64,000 nt of DNA, taken from NCBI RefSeq assembly GCF_900090245.1, contig NZ_FMDN01000004.1, positions 297,829-361,828 of the forward strand, in the 5' to 3' direction. The first letter of the stretch is position 1, and every line of letters starts with the position of its first letter. Position numbers and translations under genes: made by a program. Below are positions 25,180 through 34,131 of this stretch, piece by piece. The DNA comes from Micromonospora halophytica. Lineage in GTDB: Bacteria > Actinomycetota > Actinomycetes > Mycobacteriales > Micromonosporaceae. Below the pieces are notes generated by a model. The model was not told the DNA's origin and searched no databases. It was given only the letters and a program-made list of their open reading frames with translations.

Positions 25180-25262
25180 ATGACCGTCGTCGGCGAGGAG
25201 CGGTCGACCTGTTCGCACCCGACGCGGTCGCCGACCCGACCGGCTGGTACGCGCAGACGCGC
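25180..25262 (+). pseudogene. N-terminal relic of a cytochrome P450 gene
   Basis: A good ribosome-binding site (GGAAGGA) and ATG at 25180 open a frame that soon shifts. From 25203 the next frame reads VDLFAPDAVADPTGWYAQTR, which matches VDLFSPEVVADPFGWYARLR at residues 13-32 of the intact P450 at 39667. After that the similarity is lost, and the thioesterase gene starts 60 bases later. The whole P450 body, including the heme region, is missing. This is a decayed copy of the rif16-like gene whose promoter still serves the thioesterase. The leader also has a small hairpin at 25136-25160. Confidence 0.75.
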
Positions 25263-25321
25263 CAGGCGCCGGAAGTGCCCTACCCGGGCCCGGTTCCCGA
25301 CCCCGGAAAGGAATTCTGGCT

Positions 25322-26143
25322 GTGCCTGAATCAGCGGAGCACATCGAGAAGTGGGTGCGCCGATTCCATCCGGCACCGGATTGCGCGGCCCGTCTGGTGT
25401 GCCTGGCCCACGCCGGGGGCTCGGCGAGCTTCTTCCACCCGGTGTCCAAGGCGCTCGCTCCGGAGGTGGAGGTACTGGCGGTGCAGTACCCGGGCCGCCA
25501 GGACCGGCGCCACGAACCCGCGGTCGACAACATCGCGGACCTGGCGGACCACATCTTCGACGCGCTGCGCGACCTTGACGACCGTCCCCTGGCACTGTTC
25601 GGGCACAGCATGGGCGCGGTCCTCGGTTACGAGGTGGCGCTGCGGAGGCAGCACGCCGGACTGCCGTCACCGGCGCACCTCTTCGTCTCCGGTCGGCGAG
25701 CCCCGTCCCGCTACCGGGACGAACGGGTGCACCACCTGTCGGACGACCGGATCGTGTCCGAGCTGCGGGCCCTGAGCGGCACCCAACCGGCCATGCTGGC
25801 CGACCCGGAGGTGCTGGAGATGATCCTGCCGGCCATCCGCAGCGACTACCACGCCATCGAGACGTACCGCCACGACCCCGACCGGCGACTCGACTGCCCC
25901 GTCACCGTCTTCACCGGCGCCAGCGACCCCCGGGTGTCCATCGACGAGGCCCGCGCCTGGGAGGAGCACACCACCGGGCCGACGGACCTCAAGGTTCTCC
26001 CGGGGGGCCACTTCTTCCTCGTCGACCGGAGCGCCGAGGTGATCGCGACGGTACGGCAGCACCTGATGGACGCGACACCGACCGGCGAGCCACGGACCCG
26101 ACGAGCGACGGTGACCCCCCAACCGACCGGCACCACGCGGTGA
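25322..26143 (+). CDS. rifR: Type II thioesterase (RifR-like)
   Basis: A 273-residue alpha/beta hydrolase. The GTG start has GGAAAGG 9 bases upstream. Catalytic elements are the serine in LALFGHSMGAVLGYEVAL, the Asp in FTGASDPRVSIDEA and the His in LPGGHFFLVDR. The N-terminus has the family hallmark KWVRRFHPAPDCAARLVCLA. Type II thioesterases of modular PKSs remove stalled or wrong acyl groups from carrier proteins; RifR does this in rifamycin synthesis. It is followed 43 bases later by the flavin monooxygenase gene. A relic of a second thioesterase start lies at 41001. Confidence 0.92.
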   Translation: MPESAEHIEKWVRRFHPAPDCAARLVCLAHAGGSASFFHPVSKALAPEVEVLAVQYPGRQDRRHEPAVDNIADLADHIFDALRDLDDRPLALFGHSMGAVLGYEVALRRQHAGLPSPAHLFVSGRRAPSRYRDERVHHLSDDRIVSELRALSGTQPAMLADPEVLEMILPAIRSDYHAIETYRHDPDRRLDCPVTVFTGASDPRVSIDEARAWEEHTTGPTDLKVLPGGHFFLVDRSAEVIATVRQHLMDATPTGEPRTRRATVTPQPTGTTR

Positions 26144-26186
26144 GTCTCTCCTTCAGCCCTACCCAGCGTCGACCTGTGAGGTTTCC

Positions 26187-27779
26187 GTGACGGACGCGGA
26201 CGTCGTCATCGTCGGCAACGGGCCGATCGGTGCCACCCTGTCGGTCCTGCTGGCCCAACGGGGCTGGCGGGTGACTGTGCTCGAACGCCGTCCCCGGCCG
26301 TACCGGCTTCCCCGGGCGACCAGCTTCGACGGTGAGACCGCCCGCCTGCTGGCCGCCACCGGGATCGGTCCGGACCTCGGCCGGATCACGGCTCCGGCCA
26401 ACGGGTACCAGTGGCGCACCGCCGCCGGTGAGACGCTGCTGGACATCGCGTTCACCACGGACGGCCCGTACGGCTGGCCGGACGCGAACACGATGCACCA
26501 GCCGGCCCTCGAGGAACTCATCGCCGCCAGGGCGACCTCGCTCCCCGGCATCACGGTGCTGCGCGGACACGAGGTCGTGGGCATCACCGAGAGCAACCAA
26601 CTGGTGGAAGTGCTCGCCGCCGACGGCGAAGGCGGGACGCGGGCGCTATCCGCACGGTGGGTCGTGGGATGCGACGGCGCCAACAGCTTCGTCCGCAACC
26701 ACCTCGACGTCTCCGTCACCGACCTCGGGTTCTCCTACGAGTGGCTGCTCTGCGACGTCGAACTCCGCGAGCCGCGCGAGTTCGTCCCCACGAACGTGCA
26801 GATCTGCGACCCGGCCCGGCCCACGACACAGGTGGGCAGCGGTCCCGGGCGACGACGCTGGGAGTTCATGCGCCTGCCCGGCGAGAGCACGGCCGAGCTG
26901 AACAAGGACGAGACGGCGTGGCGCCTGCTGGCGCCGTTCGGCGTCAACCCCGACACCGCCACCCTGCTTCGCAGCACGACGTACATCTTCCAGGCCAGGT
27001 GGGCCGAGCAGTGGCGGGTGGGCCACGTCCTGCTGGCCGGCGACGCCGCCCACCTCATGCCCCCCTTCGCCGGGCAGGGCATGTGCTCCGGCATCCGCGA
27101 CGTCGCCAACCTGGCCTGGAAGCTCGACCTCACCCTCCGCAGCCTGGGCGGGGAGTCCCTCCTGAACTCCTACACCGAGGAGCGCCGCGCGCAGGCCAAG
27201 GCGGCGATCCTGGCGTCGGTCCAGCTGGGTCGGGTGATCTGCGTGACCGATCCGGCCGCCGCCGCCGAACGGGACGCGACGGTACTGGCCAATCGCCGCG
27301 GGCAGCCGGCCACCCGCCCGGAACCGGCGAAGCCGCTCTCGGTGGGGCTGCTGCACCGGCGGCCCGGAGCGGACGCGGCCGAGGCACCGGCGGGTGCGGT
27401 CGTACCGCAGGCACGCGTGACGTCGGGCGGCGTCACCGGGCTCTTCGACGACGTCGTCGGCCGGGGTTTCGTCCTGCTGACCACCGAGGATCCCCACGCC
27501 GCACTCGACGAGGACCGGATCTCCTTCCTTGCCGACCTCGGCACACACGTCGTCCGGCTGCTACCACCCGGAGAGTCCTCAGGGCACGGCGTGGTGGACG
27601 TCGACGGCGTCTACGGCCGGTACCTCGGGCAGTTTCGGGCGAGCTGTCTGCTCGTCCGTCCCGACTACCACGTCTTCGGTGCGGCGAGCGGCCCGGAGGC
27701 CACCAGGGACCTGGTCGACGACCTGCGGAACCAGCTACGAGCCCCGGTGCCGGCCGGTACGCTGCGGCCGACCGGTTGA
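26187..27779 (+). CDS. FAD-dependent aromatic monooxygenase (Rif-Orf19-like)
   Basis: A 530-residue protein with a GTG start. It belongs to the PheA/MhpA (3-(3-hydroxyphenyl)propionate hydroxylase) class: the dinucleotide motif VIVGNGPIGATLSVLLAQRG near the N-terminus, the middle DG-type segment VVGCDGANSFVRNHL, and the FAD ribityl motif GDAAHLMPPFAGQGMCSGI. The C-terminal 130 residues are the thioredoxin-like extension usual in this class. In rifamycin synthesis the corresponding enzyme oxidises the AHBA-derived ring so that the naphthoquinone can form. It follows the thioesterase gene in one unit. Confidence 0.87.
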   Translation: MTDADVVIVGNGPIGATLSVLLAQRGWRVTVLERRPRPYRLPRATSFDGETARLLAATGIGPDLGRITAPANGYQWRTAAGETLLDIAFTTDGPYGWPDANTMHQPALEELIAARATSLPGITVLRGHEVVGITESNQLVEVLAADGEGGTRALSARWVVGCDGANSFVRNHLDVSVTDLGFSYEWLLCDVELREPREFVPTNVQICDPARPTTQVGSGPGRRRWEFMRLPGESTAELNKDETAWRLLAPFGVNPDTATLLRSTTYIFQARWAEQWRVGHVLLAGDAAHLMPPFAGQGMCSGIRDVANLAWKLDLTLRSLGGESLLNSYTEERRAQAKAAILASVQLGRVICVTDPAAAAERDATVLANRRGQPATRPEPAKPLSVGLLHRRPGADAAEAPAGAVVPQARVTSGGVTGLFDDVVGRGFVLLTTEDPHAALDEDRISFLADLGTHVVRLLPPGESSGHGVVDVDGVYGRYLGQFRASCLLVRPDYHVFGAASGPEATRDLVDDLRNQLRAPVPAGTLRPTG

Positions 27780-27878
27780 CGCGGCACCGACCGGGGAGAT
27801 GAGGGCACGAGCGGCACCCGGTGACCGTTCGATCCGGCGGTGGGTGAAGAGGAGGACCGGTTCCGGGCCCCGGGTCTC

Positions 27879-29321
27879 TCACAAACGCTGGGTCAGGCTT
27901 CGCATGCTGGCCATGAGGCTGCGTAGTTCCACCGTCAGGTAGTTGCTGTGCGGCAGCAGCGACGTGAGCTGGTGCAGCGTGGTCCACAGGAACCGGTCGT
28001 CAGGATCGGCGATGTCGTCCTCGACCTCGATCACCAGATACCGGTTCTGCGCGTGGTGGAACCGACCGCCCTCCTCGGAGTGCAGGACGTCCAGCCGGAC
28101 GCGGTACGCCGGCGCCGCCAGCGCGTAGTCGAGGTAGGGGGGGCGGTGCTCCGCCGGCACGTCGGCGTAGTTGTCCGGCTGGCAGTGCACGGTGGCGGTC
28201 AACTCGGCGATGTTCAGCATGCCGGCGTCACTGCGGGCCTGGACCAGCGCGTGCAACGTGCCGTCGATCCGCTTGACCAGCAACGCGAGCAGACCGGGCT
28301 GCTTGGGCGCCACCAGCGGCTGGGTCCACGCGGTGACCTCGCGGTTGCTGGCCTGTACGGCCACCGCGATGACGTCGAAGTACTTGCCGTCCCGGTGGTC
28401 GATCACGTCGGGGCCGAGGCGCCAACCGTCCTCGGTGAGGTGCTTGAGCGGCACCCGGCGCTGCACCAGCTCCCGCCGGGCCCGCACCTCGGTGAGCCAG
28501 CTGAGGATCCTCCCGGAGTCGTGCACGGCCCTGCCGTCACCGGACAACGAACACCGGACCGCGTGGGTGAACGAGTCGTCGCCGGTGTCCTGCTCGCGGG
28601 AATCGGTCAGCGCCGACGGGATGCACGACAGGACCGTCCGGGAGTCCATGTTCACCATGTGGTCGAGCAGCAGCAGGCGATGGATCTGACCGAGGGTGAG
28701 CCAGCAGAAGTCCTCGTCGAGCGGTACGTCGTCCTCGGTCTCGACGACGATGTTGCGGTTGCGCTTGTGCAGGAACCACGACCCCTGCTCGGACTGCAGC
28801 CCATCGAACAGCACCCTGCCGCGGGTGTCCGCCCGGAAGTACTCCAGGTACTTGGTGCCCGCACCGCCGTGGACCTGCATGTAGTTGCTGCGGGTGGCCT
28901 GCACGGTCGGTGAGATCTGCAGGCCGTTGATGTTGCCCGGCTCCATCTTGGCCTGCATCAGGCAGTGCAGGACACCGTCGAACCGCTTGACGAGGATGCC
29001 CAGCACGCCGATCTCCGGCTGCACGATGATCGGCTGGCCCCACTCGCTCACCCACGGCCGGCCGGTCCGGACCCGCAGGCCCTCTATCGAGAAGAACCGT
29101 CCGCTCCCGTGGACGAGGTTGCCCGTGTCGGGATCGAAGTTCCACCCGGACAGTTCGGCAAACGGAATCCGATCCACCTGGAAGCTGTTCGCACGGGTCC
29201 GTGCGTTGAACCAGGAGTGGAAGTCCGCCATGGACATCACCGCGTTGTCGGCCGGCGCGCCGGCCGGCCCGTACCGCCCGTTCGGCGTGTCCAACTGGGT
29301 CGCGCTCAAGCTGTCGATCAC
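27879..29321 (-). CDS. NDP-hexose 2,3-dehydratase
   Basis: A 480-residue protein. The GTG at 29321 is preceded by GAGGGGGATCAC. It shows the expected internal duplication: residues about 25-235 and 260-470 each have a DFHSWFNAR or LSWLTEVRA helix, a long beta region and a [18 protein letters not shown] or [18 protein letters not shown] strand pair, and a [11 protein letters not shown] or [11 protein letters not shown] helix near the end. These enzymes (TylX3, SpnO, OleV type) remove the C-2 hydroxyl of NDP-4-keto-6-deoxyglucose to give an unstable 3,4-diketo sugar. The 3-ketoreductase encoded divergently at 29784 would trap that product. Confidence 0.9.
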   Translation of the reverse strand: MIDSLSATQLDTPNGRYGPAGAPADNAVMSMADFHSWFNARTRANSFQVDRIPFAELSGWNFDPDTGNLVHGSGRFFSIEGLRVRTGRPWVSEWGQPIIVQPEIGVLGILVKRFDGVLHCLMQAKMEPGNINGLQISPTVQATRSNYMQVHGGAGTKYLEYFRADTRGRVLFDGLQSEQGSWFLHKRNRNIVVETEDDVPLDEDFCWLTLGQIHRLLLLDHMVNMDSRTVLSCIPSALTDSREQDTGDDSFTHAVRCSLSGDGRAVHDSGRILSWLTEVRARRELVQRRVPLKHLTEDGWRLGPDVIDHRDGKYFDVIAVAVQASNREVTAWTQPLVAPKQPGLLALLVKRIDGTLHALVQARSDAGMLNIAELTATVHCQPDNYADVPAEHRPPYLDYALAAPAYRVRLDVLHSEEGGRFHHAQNRYLVIEVEDDIADPDDRFLWTTLHQLTSLLPHSNYLTVELRSLMASMRSLTQRL

Positions 29322-29522
29322 GTGATCCCCCTCGATGTCGGGCGTACTCGCCGTGGTCCGCCGACCGGGAACCGGTGGATGGTGGTGGGGTGCCGCTCCC
29401 ACAGGGTCAGGGTCCCGGACGCTGAGGCTTCTCCGCGGTCCTGCGGCGGAGCAGTCGACGCAGGAGCCGAGCTCCGCGTGCGCCTGACCACCTCGATGAA
29501 CACGACCTGCGTGGTTCCTCCG

Positions 29523-29566
29523 ACCATAGAGAGGCGCAAGCGGCCCGGCATCCCTCGTTCTGATGG
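29523..29566 (-). promoter_or_regulatory. Cluster regulator box and promoter of the 2,3-dehydratase gene
   Basis: On the minus strand, box CCATCAGAACGAGGGATG (29549-29566) and -10 TATGGT (29523-29528), 20 bp apart. It lies back-to-back with the box at 29593. The two control the divergent sugar genes. The interval 29322-29783 holds only these promoters and leaders. Confidence 0.7.
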
Positions 29567-29592
29567 CGCGTCAGCGGTGCATGCACGGCGCC

Positions 29593-29637
29593 CTATCAGG
29601 TCAGGGGATGTTCGCCACGCCGCCCCTGTCCTACTCT
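29593..29637 (+). promoter_or_regulatory. Cluster regulator box and promoter of the ketoreductase-aminotransferase unit
   Basis: Box CTATCAGGTCAGGGGATG (29593-29610) and -10 TACTCT (29632-29637), 21 bp apart. The sequence from the box through about 20 bases past the -10 is nearly the same as at 25041, which shows the promoter has been copied. The leader of about 140 bases has no ORF of note. Confidence 0.75.
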
Positions 29638-29783
29638 CCGAAAGCACCAGGCCGGTGACGGGACACGCTTACCCGACGGCCGGCCCGGTCCCGGTTCCCA
29701 CCTCGCGGGTCAAGCACGGCCGCTGTCCACGTCCCCACCCGGACCGCTGCTGGTCCGCCGCGACACCAGGGAAGGAGATCGTG

Positions 29784-30800
29784 GTGACTCCCGTGCGAAT
29801 CGGGATCATGGGATGCGCGAGCATCGCCCGTCGGAAGATGCTCCCCGCCATGGCGGCCCTTCCCACGGTCGAGATCGCGGCGATCGCCAGCCGTGACCTC
29901 GGCAGGGCCGTGGAGGCCGCCCGGCCCTACGGCTGCCAGGCGGTCGAGGGCTACGAGGCTCTGCTGCAACTCGACGAGGTCGAGGCGGTCTACATCCCGC
30001 TGCCGAACGCCCTGCACGCCACCTGGATCGAAGACGCCCTGTCCGCCCGCAAGCACGTGCTCGCCGAGAAGCCGCTGACCACCAGGGTGTCCCGGACGCG
30101 CGAGCTGACCGCCACGGCCCGGTCCCAGGGCCTGGTGCTCATGGAGAACGTGATGTTCCTCCACCACCGCCAGCACGCGGTGGTGAGGAGTCAGCTCGAA
30201 GACGGCGCGATCGGCCACCTGCGCGCCTTCTACGCCTCGTTCGGCGTACCGAGACGCCCGTTCGGCGATTTCCGTCACAGCGCCGAACTCGGCGGCGGCG
30301 CGCTCATGGACGCCGGGGTCTATCCGGTACGCGCGGCGATCTCCTTTCTCGGCGGCGACCTGAACGTCCTCTCGGCCATGCTGACCTTCCGTCACGGCCA
30401 GCAGGTCGACTCCTCCGGGCACGCCCTGCTGTGCACCGACAGCGGCGTGGCCGCGCAGGTCAGCTTCGGCCTCGACCATTTCTACCGGTCCGGTTACGAG
30501 CTCTGGGGCAGCACGGGACGCATCGTCGTCGAGCACGCCTACACGCCACCCTCCGACCACGTCCCGGTGGTGCGCCTGGAGCGCAGGTCGGGTGTCCAGG
30601 AGATCCGACTGGCGCCCGACGACCAGGTGGCGAACTCGGTGGACGCCTTCGCGACGGCTGTCCGGTCGGGGCGTCCGCCCGACGACGGCGGCGTCCTGCG
30701 GCAGGCGGCCCTCATCGACGACATCCGTGCCAGGGCGAGGCTCTGCGTCGATCACCCCACCGGGCGGGCGGACCTCATCCGGACCAGGGAGTTCTCATGA
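29784..30800 (+). CDS. NDP-hexose 3-ketoreductase (GFO/IDH/MocA family)
   Basis: A 338-residue protein. The second of two adjacent GTG codons (29784) is chosen because GGAAGGAG is 6 bases upstream of it. Motifs are RIGIMGCASIARRKMLPAM (NADPH site), the active EKPLTT segment in HVLAEKPLTTRVSRT, and GGGALMDAGVYPVRA. This is the TylC1/SpnN/OleW class, which reduces C-3 of the product of 2,3-dehydratase to give NDP-4-keto-2,6-dideoxyhexose. The ORF remains open upstream for 800 bases, but that part is a shadow of the divergent gene. Its stop overlaps a short Pro-rich ORF. Confidence 0.9.
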   Translation: MTPVRIGIMGCASIARRKMLPAMAALPTVEIAAIASRDLGRAVEAARPYGCQAVEGYEALLQLDEVEAVYIPLPNALHATWIEDALSARKHVLAEKPLTTRVSRTRELTATARSQGLVLMENVMFLHHRQHAVVRSQLEDGAIGHLRAFYASFGVPRRPFGDFRHSAELGGGALMDAGVYPVRAAISFLGGDLNVLSAMLTFRHGQQVDSSGHALLCTDSGVAAQVSFGLDHFYRSGYELWGSTGRIVVEHAYTPPSDHVPVVRLERRSGVQEIRLAPDDQVANSVDAFATAVRSGRPPDDGGVLRQAALIDDIRARARLCVDHPTGRADLIRTREFS

Positions 30801-30931
30801 AGGCGCCGGCGCCTACCGGTGACACGGGAAGACGACCGCGCCGCCCAGCTGTTCCCGGGCCCGGAAAGCCCATTCCCGGGCCCGGACCGGTCCGCACCCG
30901 AACACCCAGGAGTGTCGTATGCAGCCATTGA
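30797..30931 (+). CDS. Short Pro/Arg-rich ORF (44 aa), doubtful
   Basis: An ATG at 30797 overlaps the ketoreductase stop (ATGA) and opens 44 codons rich in Pro, Arg and Gly. The DNA contains a 14-base direct repeat (TTCCCGGGCCCGGA) within it. There is no recognisable domain. The overlap suggests translation, but the composition looks like unconstrained GC-rich sequence. It may be a coupling peptide to the next gene, or just intergenic DNA. Confidence 0.2.
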   Translation: MKAPAPTGDTGRRPRRPAVPGPGKPIPGPGPVRTRTPRSVVCSH

Positions 30932-30974
30932 ACGTCCGTGACCGTCGTGTCGATACGCCAGTGGGATCCCAGTC

Positions 30975-32297
30975 GTGACCATGACCGTGAAGAACGCCGC
31001 GGGGGCGTCGCAGTTGCTGGCCGCACGGCTGCAGATTCCGCCGATCTCCTACACCCACGCCTCGGGGTCCTGGATCTTCGGCTCCGACGGGCAGCGCTAC
31101 CTCGACGCGTCCAGTGGAATCGTCAACGTCAACATCGGCCACACCCATCCCACCGTGGTCGAGGCGCTGCGGGACCAGGCGGGCATCTGCACGTACGCCA
31201 GTCCTGGATCGCTGGTGGCCAGCCACATGGAGCAGCTGGCCTCGGCCACGGCGAGGGCCGTGCACAGGGTGGACGACCGGGTCATGTTCACCCCCACCGG
31301 CACGCACGCCGTCGAGGCCGCCATCGCGTTGGCCAGACTGGCGCAGCGGTCACGGGGTGAGGTGAGCCGTCACAAGGTGCTGACGGCGTCGCTCGGCTAC
31401 CACGGCAACAGTGCGTTCGTGCTCGCGTTGTCCGGCCACCGCTCCCGACGACCGCACGAGGACGACAGCTTCGGCATCGGGCCCGCCTTCGACCCGCCCT
31501 ACCCCGGTCAGCACCTCGGTTGCCCGTTCCCCGCCTGCCGGGTCGAGTGCGCGCAGGTCGTGCGCCAGGCCATCCTCGACGCCGGCCCGGAGACCGTCGC
31601 CGCGGTGCTGATGGAACCCGTCAACGGCACGACCGGAGGGGGATACGTCCCGCCGGCCGGATACCTGCGGGCGGTCCGGGCGATCTGCGACGAGTACGGT
31701 GTCCTGGTCATCCATGACGAGGTGCTCACCGGCCTGGGCCGCACCGGACTCCCGCTGGCCTCGCATCACACGACGGACGCGCAAGCGCACATCGTGACGC
31801 TGGCGAAGGGGCTCGGAGCCGGAGTCGTCCCACTGGCCGCGACGATGATCGCACCGGAGCTGGCCGAGGCGATCCTGTCCAGCGGCAGGTGGCTGCCGCT
31901 CATGGGGACGATGTCGGCGACTCCGCTGCAGGCACGGGTCGGGCTCGCGGTGTTGTCCGTGCTGGACGAGCTCGGCGCCCTGGACCGCGACCAGGTACGC
32001 GGCGCGCCGGTAGGTCAGCTCGTGGCCGAGGCGACACGGGATCTGCCGGTGGTGAAGGATGTGCGTGGCCTCGGCTACTTCCACGGCATCGAGCTGGCCG
32101 CGGGCACTGTCGGCGACGCCCTGAAGATCACCAGGAGCAACGGCCTGCTGCTGTACCCGTTCGTCGGTTTCCGCCGAGACGGCAGTGGGGAGGGCCTGCT
32201 GGTGGCGCCCCCGCTGAACGCCACCGACGCCGACCTGGACTTTCTCGGCCAGGAACTGCGCGCGTCGCTGGTCCTGCTCAACGAGCGTGTGAGCTGA
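30975..32297 (+). CDS. Class III PLP-dependent aminotransferase
   Basis: A 440-residue protein with a GTG start (an ATG is two codons on). The fold-type I subgroup II (ornithine/GABA-type) motifs are clear: FTPTGTHAVEAAIALARL, then VLVIHDEVLTGLGRTGLPLA (the Asp pairing with the cofactor nitrogen) and the Schiff-base Lys in HIVTLAKGLGAGVVPLAATM. It transfers an amino group onto a ketone or aldehyde. Sugar aminotransferases are mostly of the DegT type, so its place among sugar genes is unusual. It could aminate C-4 of the trideoxy-4-ketosugar, since no 4-ketoreductase is present here, or act on another precursor. Substrate unproven. Confidence 0.85.
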   Translation: MTMTVKNAAGASQLLAARLQIPPISYTHASGSWIFGSDGQRYLDASSGIVNVNIGHTHPTVVEALRDQAGICTYASPGSLVASHMEQLASATARAVHRVDDRVMFTPTGTHAVEAAIALARLAQRSRGEVSRHKVLTASLGYHGNSAFVLALSGHRSRRPHEDDSFGIGPAFDPPYPGQHLGCPFPACRVECAQVVRQAILDAGPETVAAVLMEPVNGTTGGGYVPPAGYLRAVRAICDEYGVLVIHDEVLTGLGRTGLPLASHHTTDAQAHIVTLAKGLGAGVVPLAATMIAPELAEAILSSGRWLPLMGTMSATPLQARVGLAVLSVLDELGALDRDQVRGAPVGQLVAEATRDLPVVKDVRGLGYFHGIELAAGTVGDALKITRSNGLLLYPFVGFRRDGSGEGLLVAPPLNATDADLDFLGQELRASLVLLNERVS

Positions 32298-32365
32298 CTC
32301 CCGGGTGACAGCGGCGGCGCCGCGGCCGGACCAGCGGCCCGCGCAGCACCGGTAGGTGCCGCTTC

Positions 32366-32430
32366 GGCGACCGGGTCACGGCGAGACGATCCGCACGGTT
32401 CGCGGAGGGTCTCGCCGTGACCCGGTCGCC
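32366..32430. terminator. Long perfect hairpin, bidirectional terminator
   Basis: A perfect 22-bp inverted repeat (32366-32387 with 32409-32430) with a 21-base loop between convergent aminotransferase and 3-dehydratase genes. It is unusually long for a terminator. Confidence 0.8.
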
Positions 32431-32456
32431 GTCTGCCCGGTCGGGTACGCGACACA

Positions 32457-32488
32457 GGCGCGCCGTCCGCTGTCGCGGACGGCGCGCC
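32457..32488. terminator. Second hairpin terminator
   Basis: A perfect 14-bp stem (32457-32470 with 32475-32488) and 4-base loop just before the stop of the 3-dehydratase gene. With the hairpin at 32366 it forms a tandem stop for the two convergent transcripts. Confidence 0.75.
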
Positions 32489-32504
32489 GGGTAGGTTCGC
32501 CCAC

Positions 32505-33812
32505 TCAGTGCGAGGCGACGAACTCCTTGAGGGTGCCGATGACGTACTCGATCATTTCCGTGGTGATGCCCGGATAGACGCCGATCCAGAACGTCCGCTC
32601 GGTCACCAGGTCGCTGTTGGCCAGCGAGCCGACGATGCGCTGCGGCCGGCCGATGTAGGCGGGGTGACGGGTGAGGTTGCCCGCGAACAGCCGCCGGGTG
32701 CGGATCTTGCGGTCCTCCAGATAGCCGACGATGTCCGGGACGTCGAAGCCGGCGTCCGGCAGAACCGTGATGATGAAGCCGAACCAGCTCGGATCGCTGC
32801 CCGGCGTCGCTTCCGGCAGCAGCAGGCCGGGCAGTCCGTCCAGGCCCTCCCGCAGCTGACGCCAGTTGCGCTTGCGCGCCTCGATGAAGTCCGGCAGCTT
32901 GGCCAGCTGACTCAGCCCGAGTGCGGCCTGGATGTCGGTGCTCTTGAGGTTGTAGCCGACCTCGGAGAAGACGTACTTGTGGTCGTAGCCCTCCGGGAGC
33001 GTGCCGAGCTGGAGCTCGAACCGCTTCAGGCAGCGGTCGTCCTCGCCGGGCTCACACCAGCAGTCGCGGCCCCAGTCGCGGAACGACTTCGCCAGCTTGG
33101 CCAGCTTGATGTCCGAGGAGAGCAGCATGCCGCCCTCCCCCATGGTCAGGTGGTGCGCCGGGTAGAAGGAGATGGTGGAGAACCGACCGAAGGTGCCGGT
33201 GAGCCTGCCGTTGTAGGTCGAGCCCACCGCGTCGCAGTTGTCCTCGATGAGGAAGAGGCCGTGCCGCTCGGCCAGCTCGGCGATCTCCGCGACCGGGAAC
33301 GGGTTGCCCAGCGTGTGCGCGATCATGATCGCGCGGGTACGCGGGGAGATCGCCTCCTCGACCCGATCGGCCGTGGTGTTGTACGTGCCGAGTTCGATGT
33401 CGACGAACACCGGCACCAGGCCGTTCTGCAGGATCGGGTTCACCGTGGTCGGAAACCCGGCGGCGACCGTGACGACCTCGTCGCCCGGCTTGAGCCGCTC
33501 GTCGCCCAGTTCATGCGAGGTCAGCGTGCTCAGCGCCAGCAGGTTGGCCGACGATCCGGAGTTCGTCAGCACCGCCTTGCGCCGCTTGAGCGTCCTGGCG
33601 AGGGACGACTCGAACTTCGCGGTGATACTGCCGGAGGCGATCCGCATGTCGAGCGCGGCGGCCACCAGGGCCTCCCGGTCGTCGGCGTCGAGCACCGCCC
33701 CGGACGACAGGATCGGAGTCTGCCCCGGGACGAACGGCGTCGGCCCGGGAACCTGGGCGTCGTGGTAGCCGCGGACCTGCTCCAGCAGGCGCGATCGGGC
33801 TGAGTCGACCAT
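32505..33812 (-). CDS. NDP-4-keto-2,6-dideoxyhexose 3-dehydratase (SpnQ/E1 type)
   Basis: A 435-residue PLP protein of the DegT fold starting at the ATG at 33812. The lysine that normally holds PLP is replaced by His in ISFYPAHHLTMGEGGML, the hallmark of C-3 dehydratases (SpnQ, ColD, E1). It also has the Cys-rich segment DCWCEPGEDDRC for the [2Fe-2S] cluster used by E1/SpnQ, so it should remove the C-3 oxygen with electrons from a reductase. No dedicated reductase is seen in this window; a ferredoxin system could serve. With the 2,3-dehydratase it commits the pathway to a 2,3,6-trideoxy-4-ketohexose. Confidence 0.92.
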   Translation of the reverse strand: MVDSARSRLLEQVRGYHDAQVPGPTPFVPGQTPILSSGAVLDADDREALVAAALDMRIASGSITAKFESSLARTLKRRKAVLTNSGSSANLLALSTLTSHELGDERLKPGDEVVTVAAGFPTTVNPILQNGLVPVFVDIELGTYNTTADRVEEAISPRTRAIMIAHTLGNPFPVAEIAELAERHGLFLIEDNCDAVGSTYNGRLTGTFGRFSTISFYPAHHLTMGEGGMLLSSDIKLAKLAKSFRDWGRDCWCEPGEDDRCLKRFELQLGTLPEGYDHKYVFSEVGYNLKSTDIQAALGLSQLAKLPDFIEARKRNWRQLREGLDGLPGLLLPEATPGSDPSWFGFIITVLPDAGFDVPDIVGYLEDRKIRTRRLFAGNLTRHPAYIGRPQRIVGSLANSDLVTERTFWIGVYPGITTEMIEYVIGTLKEFVASH

Positions 33813-33940
33813 GTCGTATCCCCTACGGTCGCTTGCGGGCTCTGGCTGGGCCTTGCGCTGAAGCCGGAATGGCAGTCGTTCGCCCGCTCGATCCCGGCTC
33901 CGGGCATCCCCGCCGTACCTTCCTGAGGCTCTCCCGAAAG

Positions 33941-33984
33941 AGACTAGGAGTGCCAGCACGAGCGGGTATCCCTCAACGTGGTAG
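33941..33984 (-). promoter_or_regulatory. Cluster regulator box and promoter of the 3-dehydratase gene
   Basis: On the minus strand, box CTACCACGTTGAGGGATA (33967-33984) and -10 TAGTCT (33941-33946), 20 bp apart. The first half site is a perfect CTACC. The leader is about 120 bases. The interval 33813-34131 holds this promoter and the divergent one for the glycosyltransferase. Confidence 0.72.
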
Positions 33985-34009
33985 GGCCGTCCCACGCCGT
34001 GGACCGGGA

Positions 34010-34027
34010 CTACCCACATTGGTGATG
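34010..34027 (+). promoter_or_regulatory. Cluster regulator box upstream of the glycosyltransferase gene
   Basis: CTACCCACATTGGTGATG, with TGATG in place of GGATG. It lies 25 bp from the divergent box. TATGGT at 34037-34042 is the best -10, but only 9 bp away, so the promoter layout differs from the others. About 26 bases around it are nearly the same as at 35488. Confidence 0.55.
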
Positions 34028-34131
34028 GCCCCGGCCTATGGTGTCGGCAAGCTGGATCCGCTACGAGCCTGCAGATGCGCGGGCGACGAATGTGGCTCTG
34101 AAGAGAACGTCATGACCGCTGGGAGGACGAT

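Noticed and set aside
24662..25183. A 173-residue plus-strand frame after the strong promoter at 24743
   Set aside because: Very Arg-rich, runs through the promoter box at 25041 and into the relic leader; no domain. Kept only as a possible non-coding transcript.
32505..33812. The DegT-fold gene as a second AHBA synthase or sugar aminotransferase
   Set aside because: The PLP lysine is His (PAHHLTMGEGG) and Fe-S cysteines are present, so it is a C-3 dehydratase.
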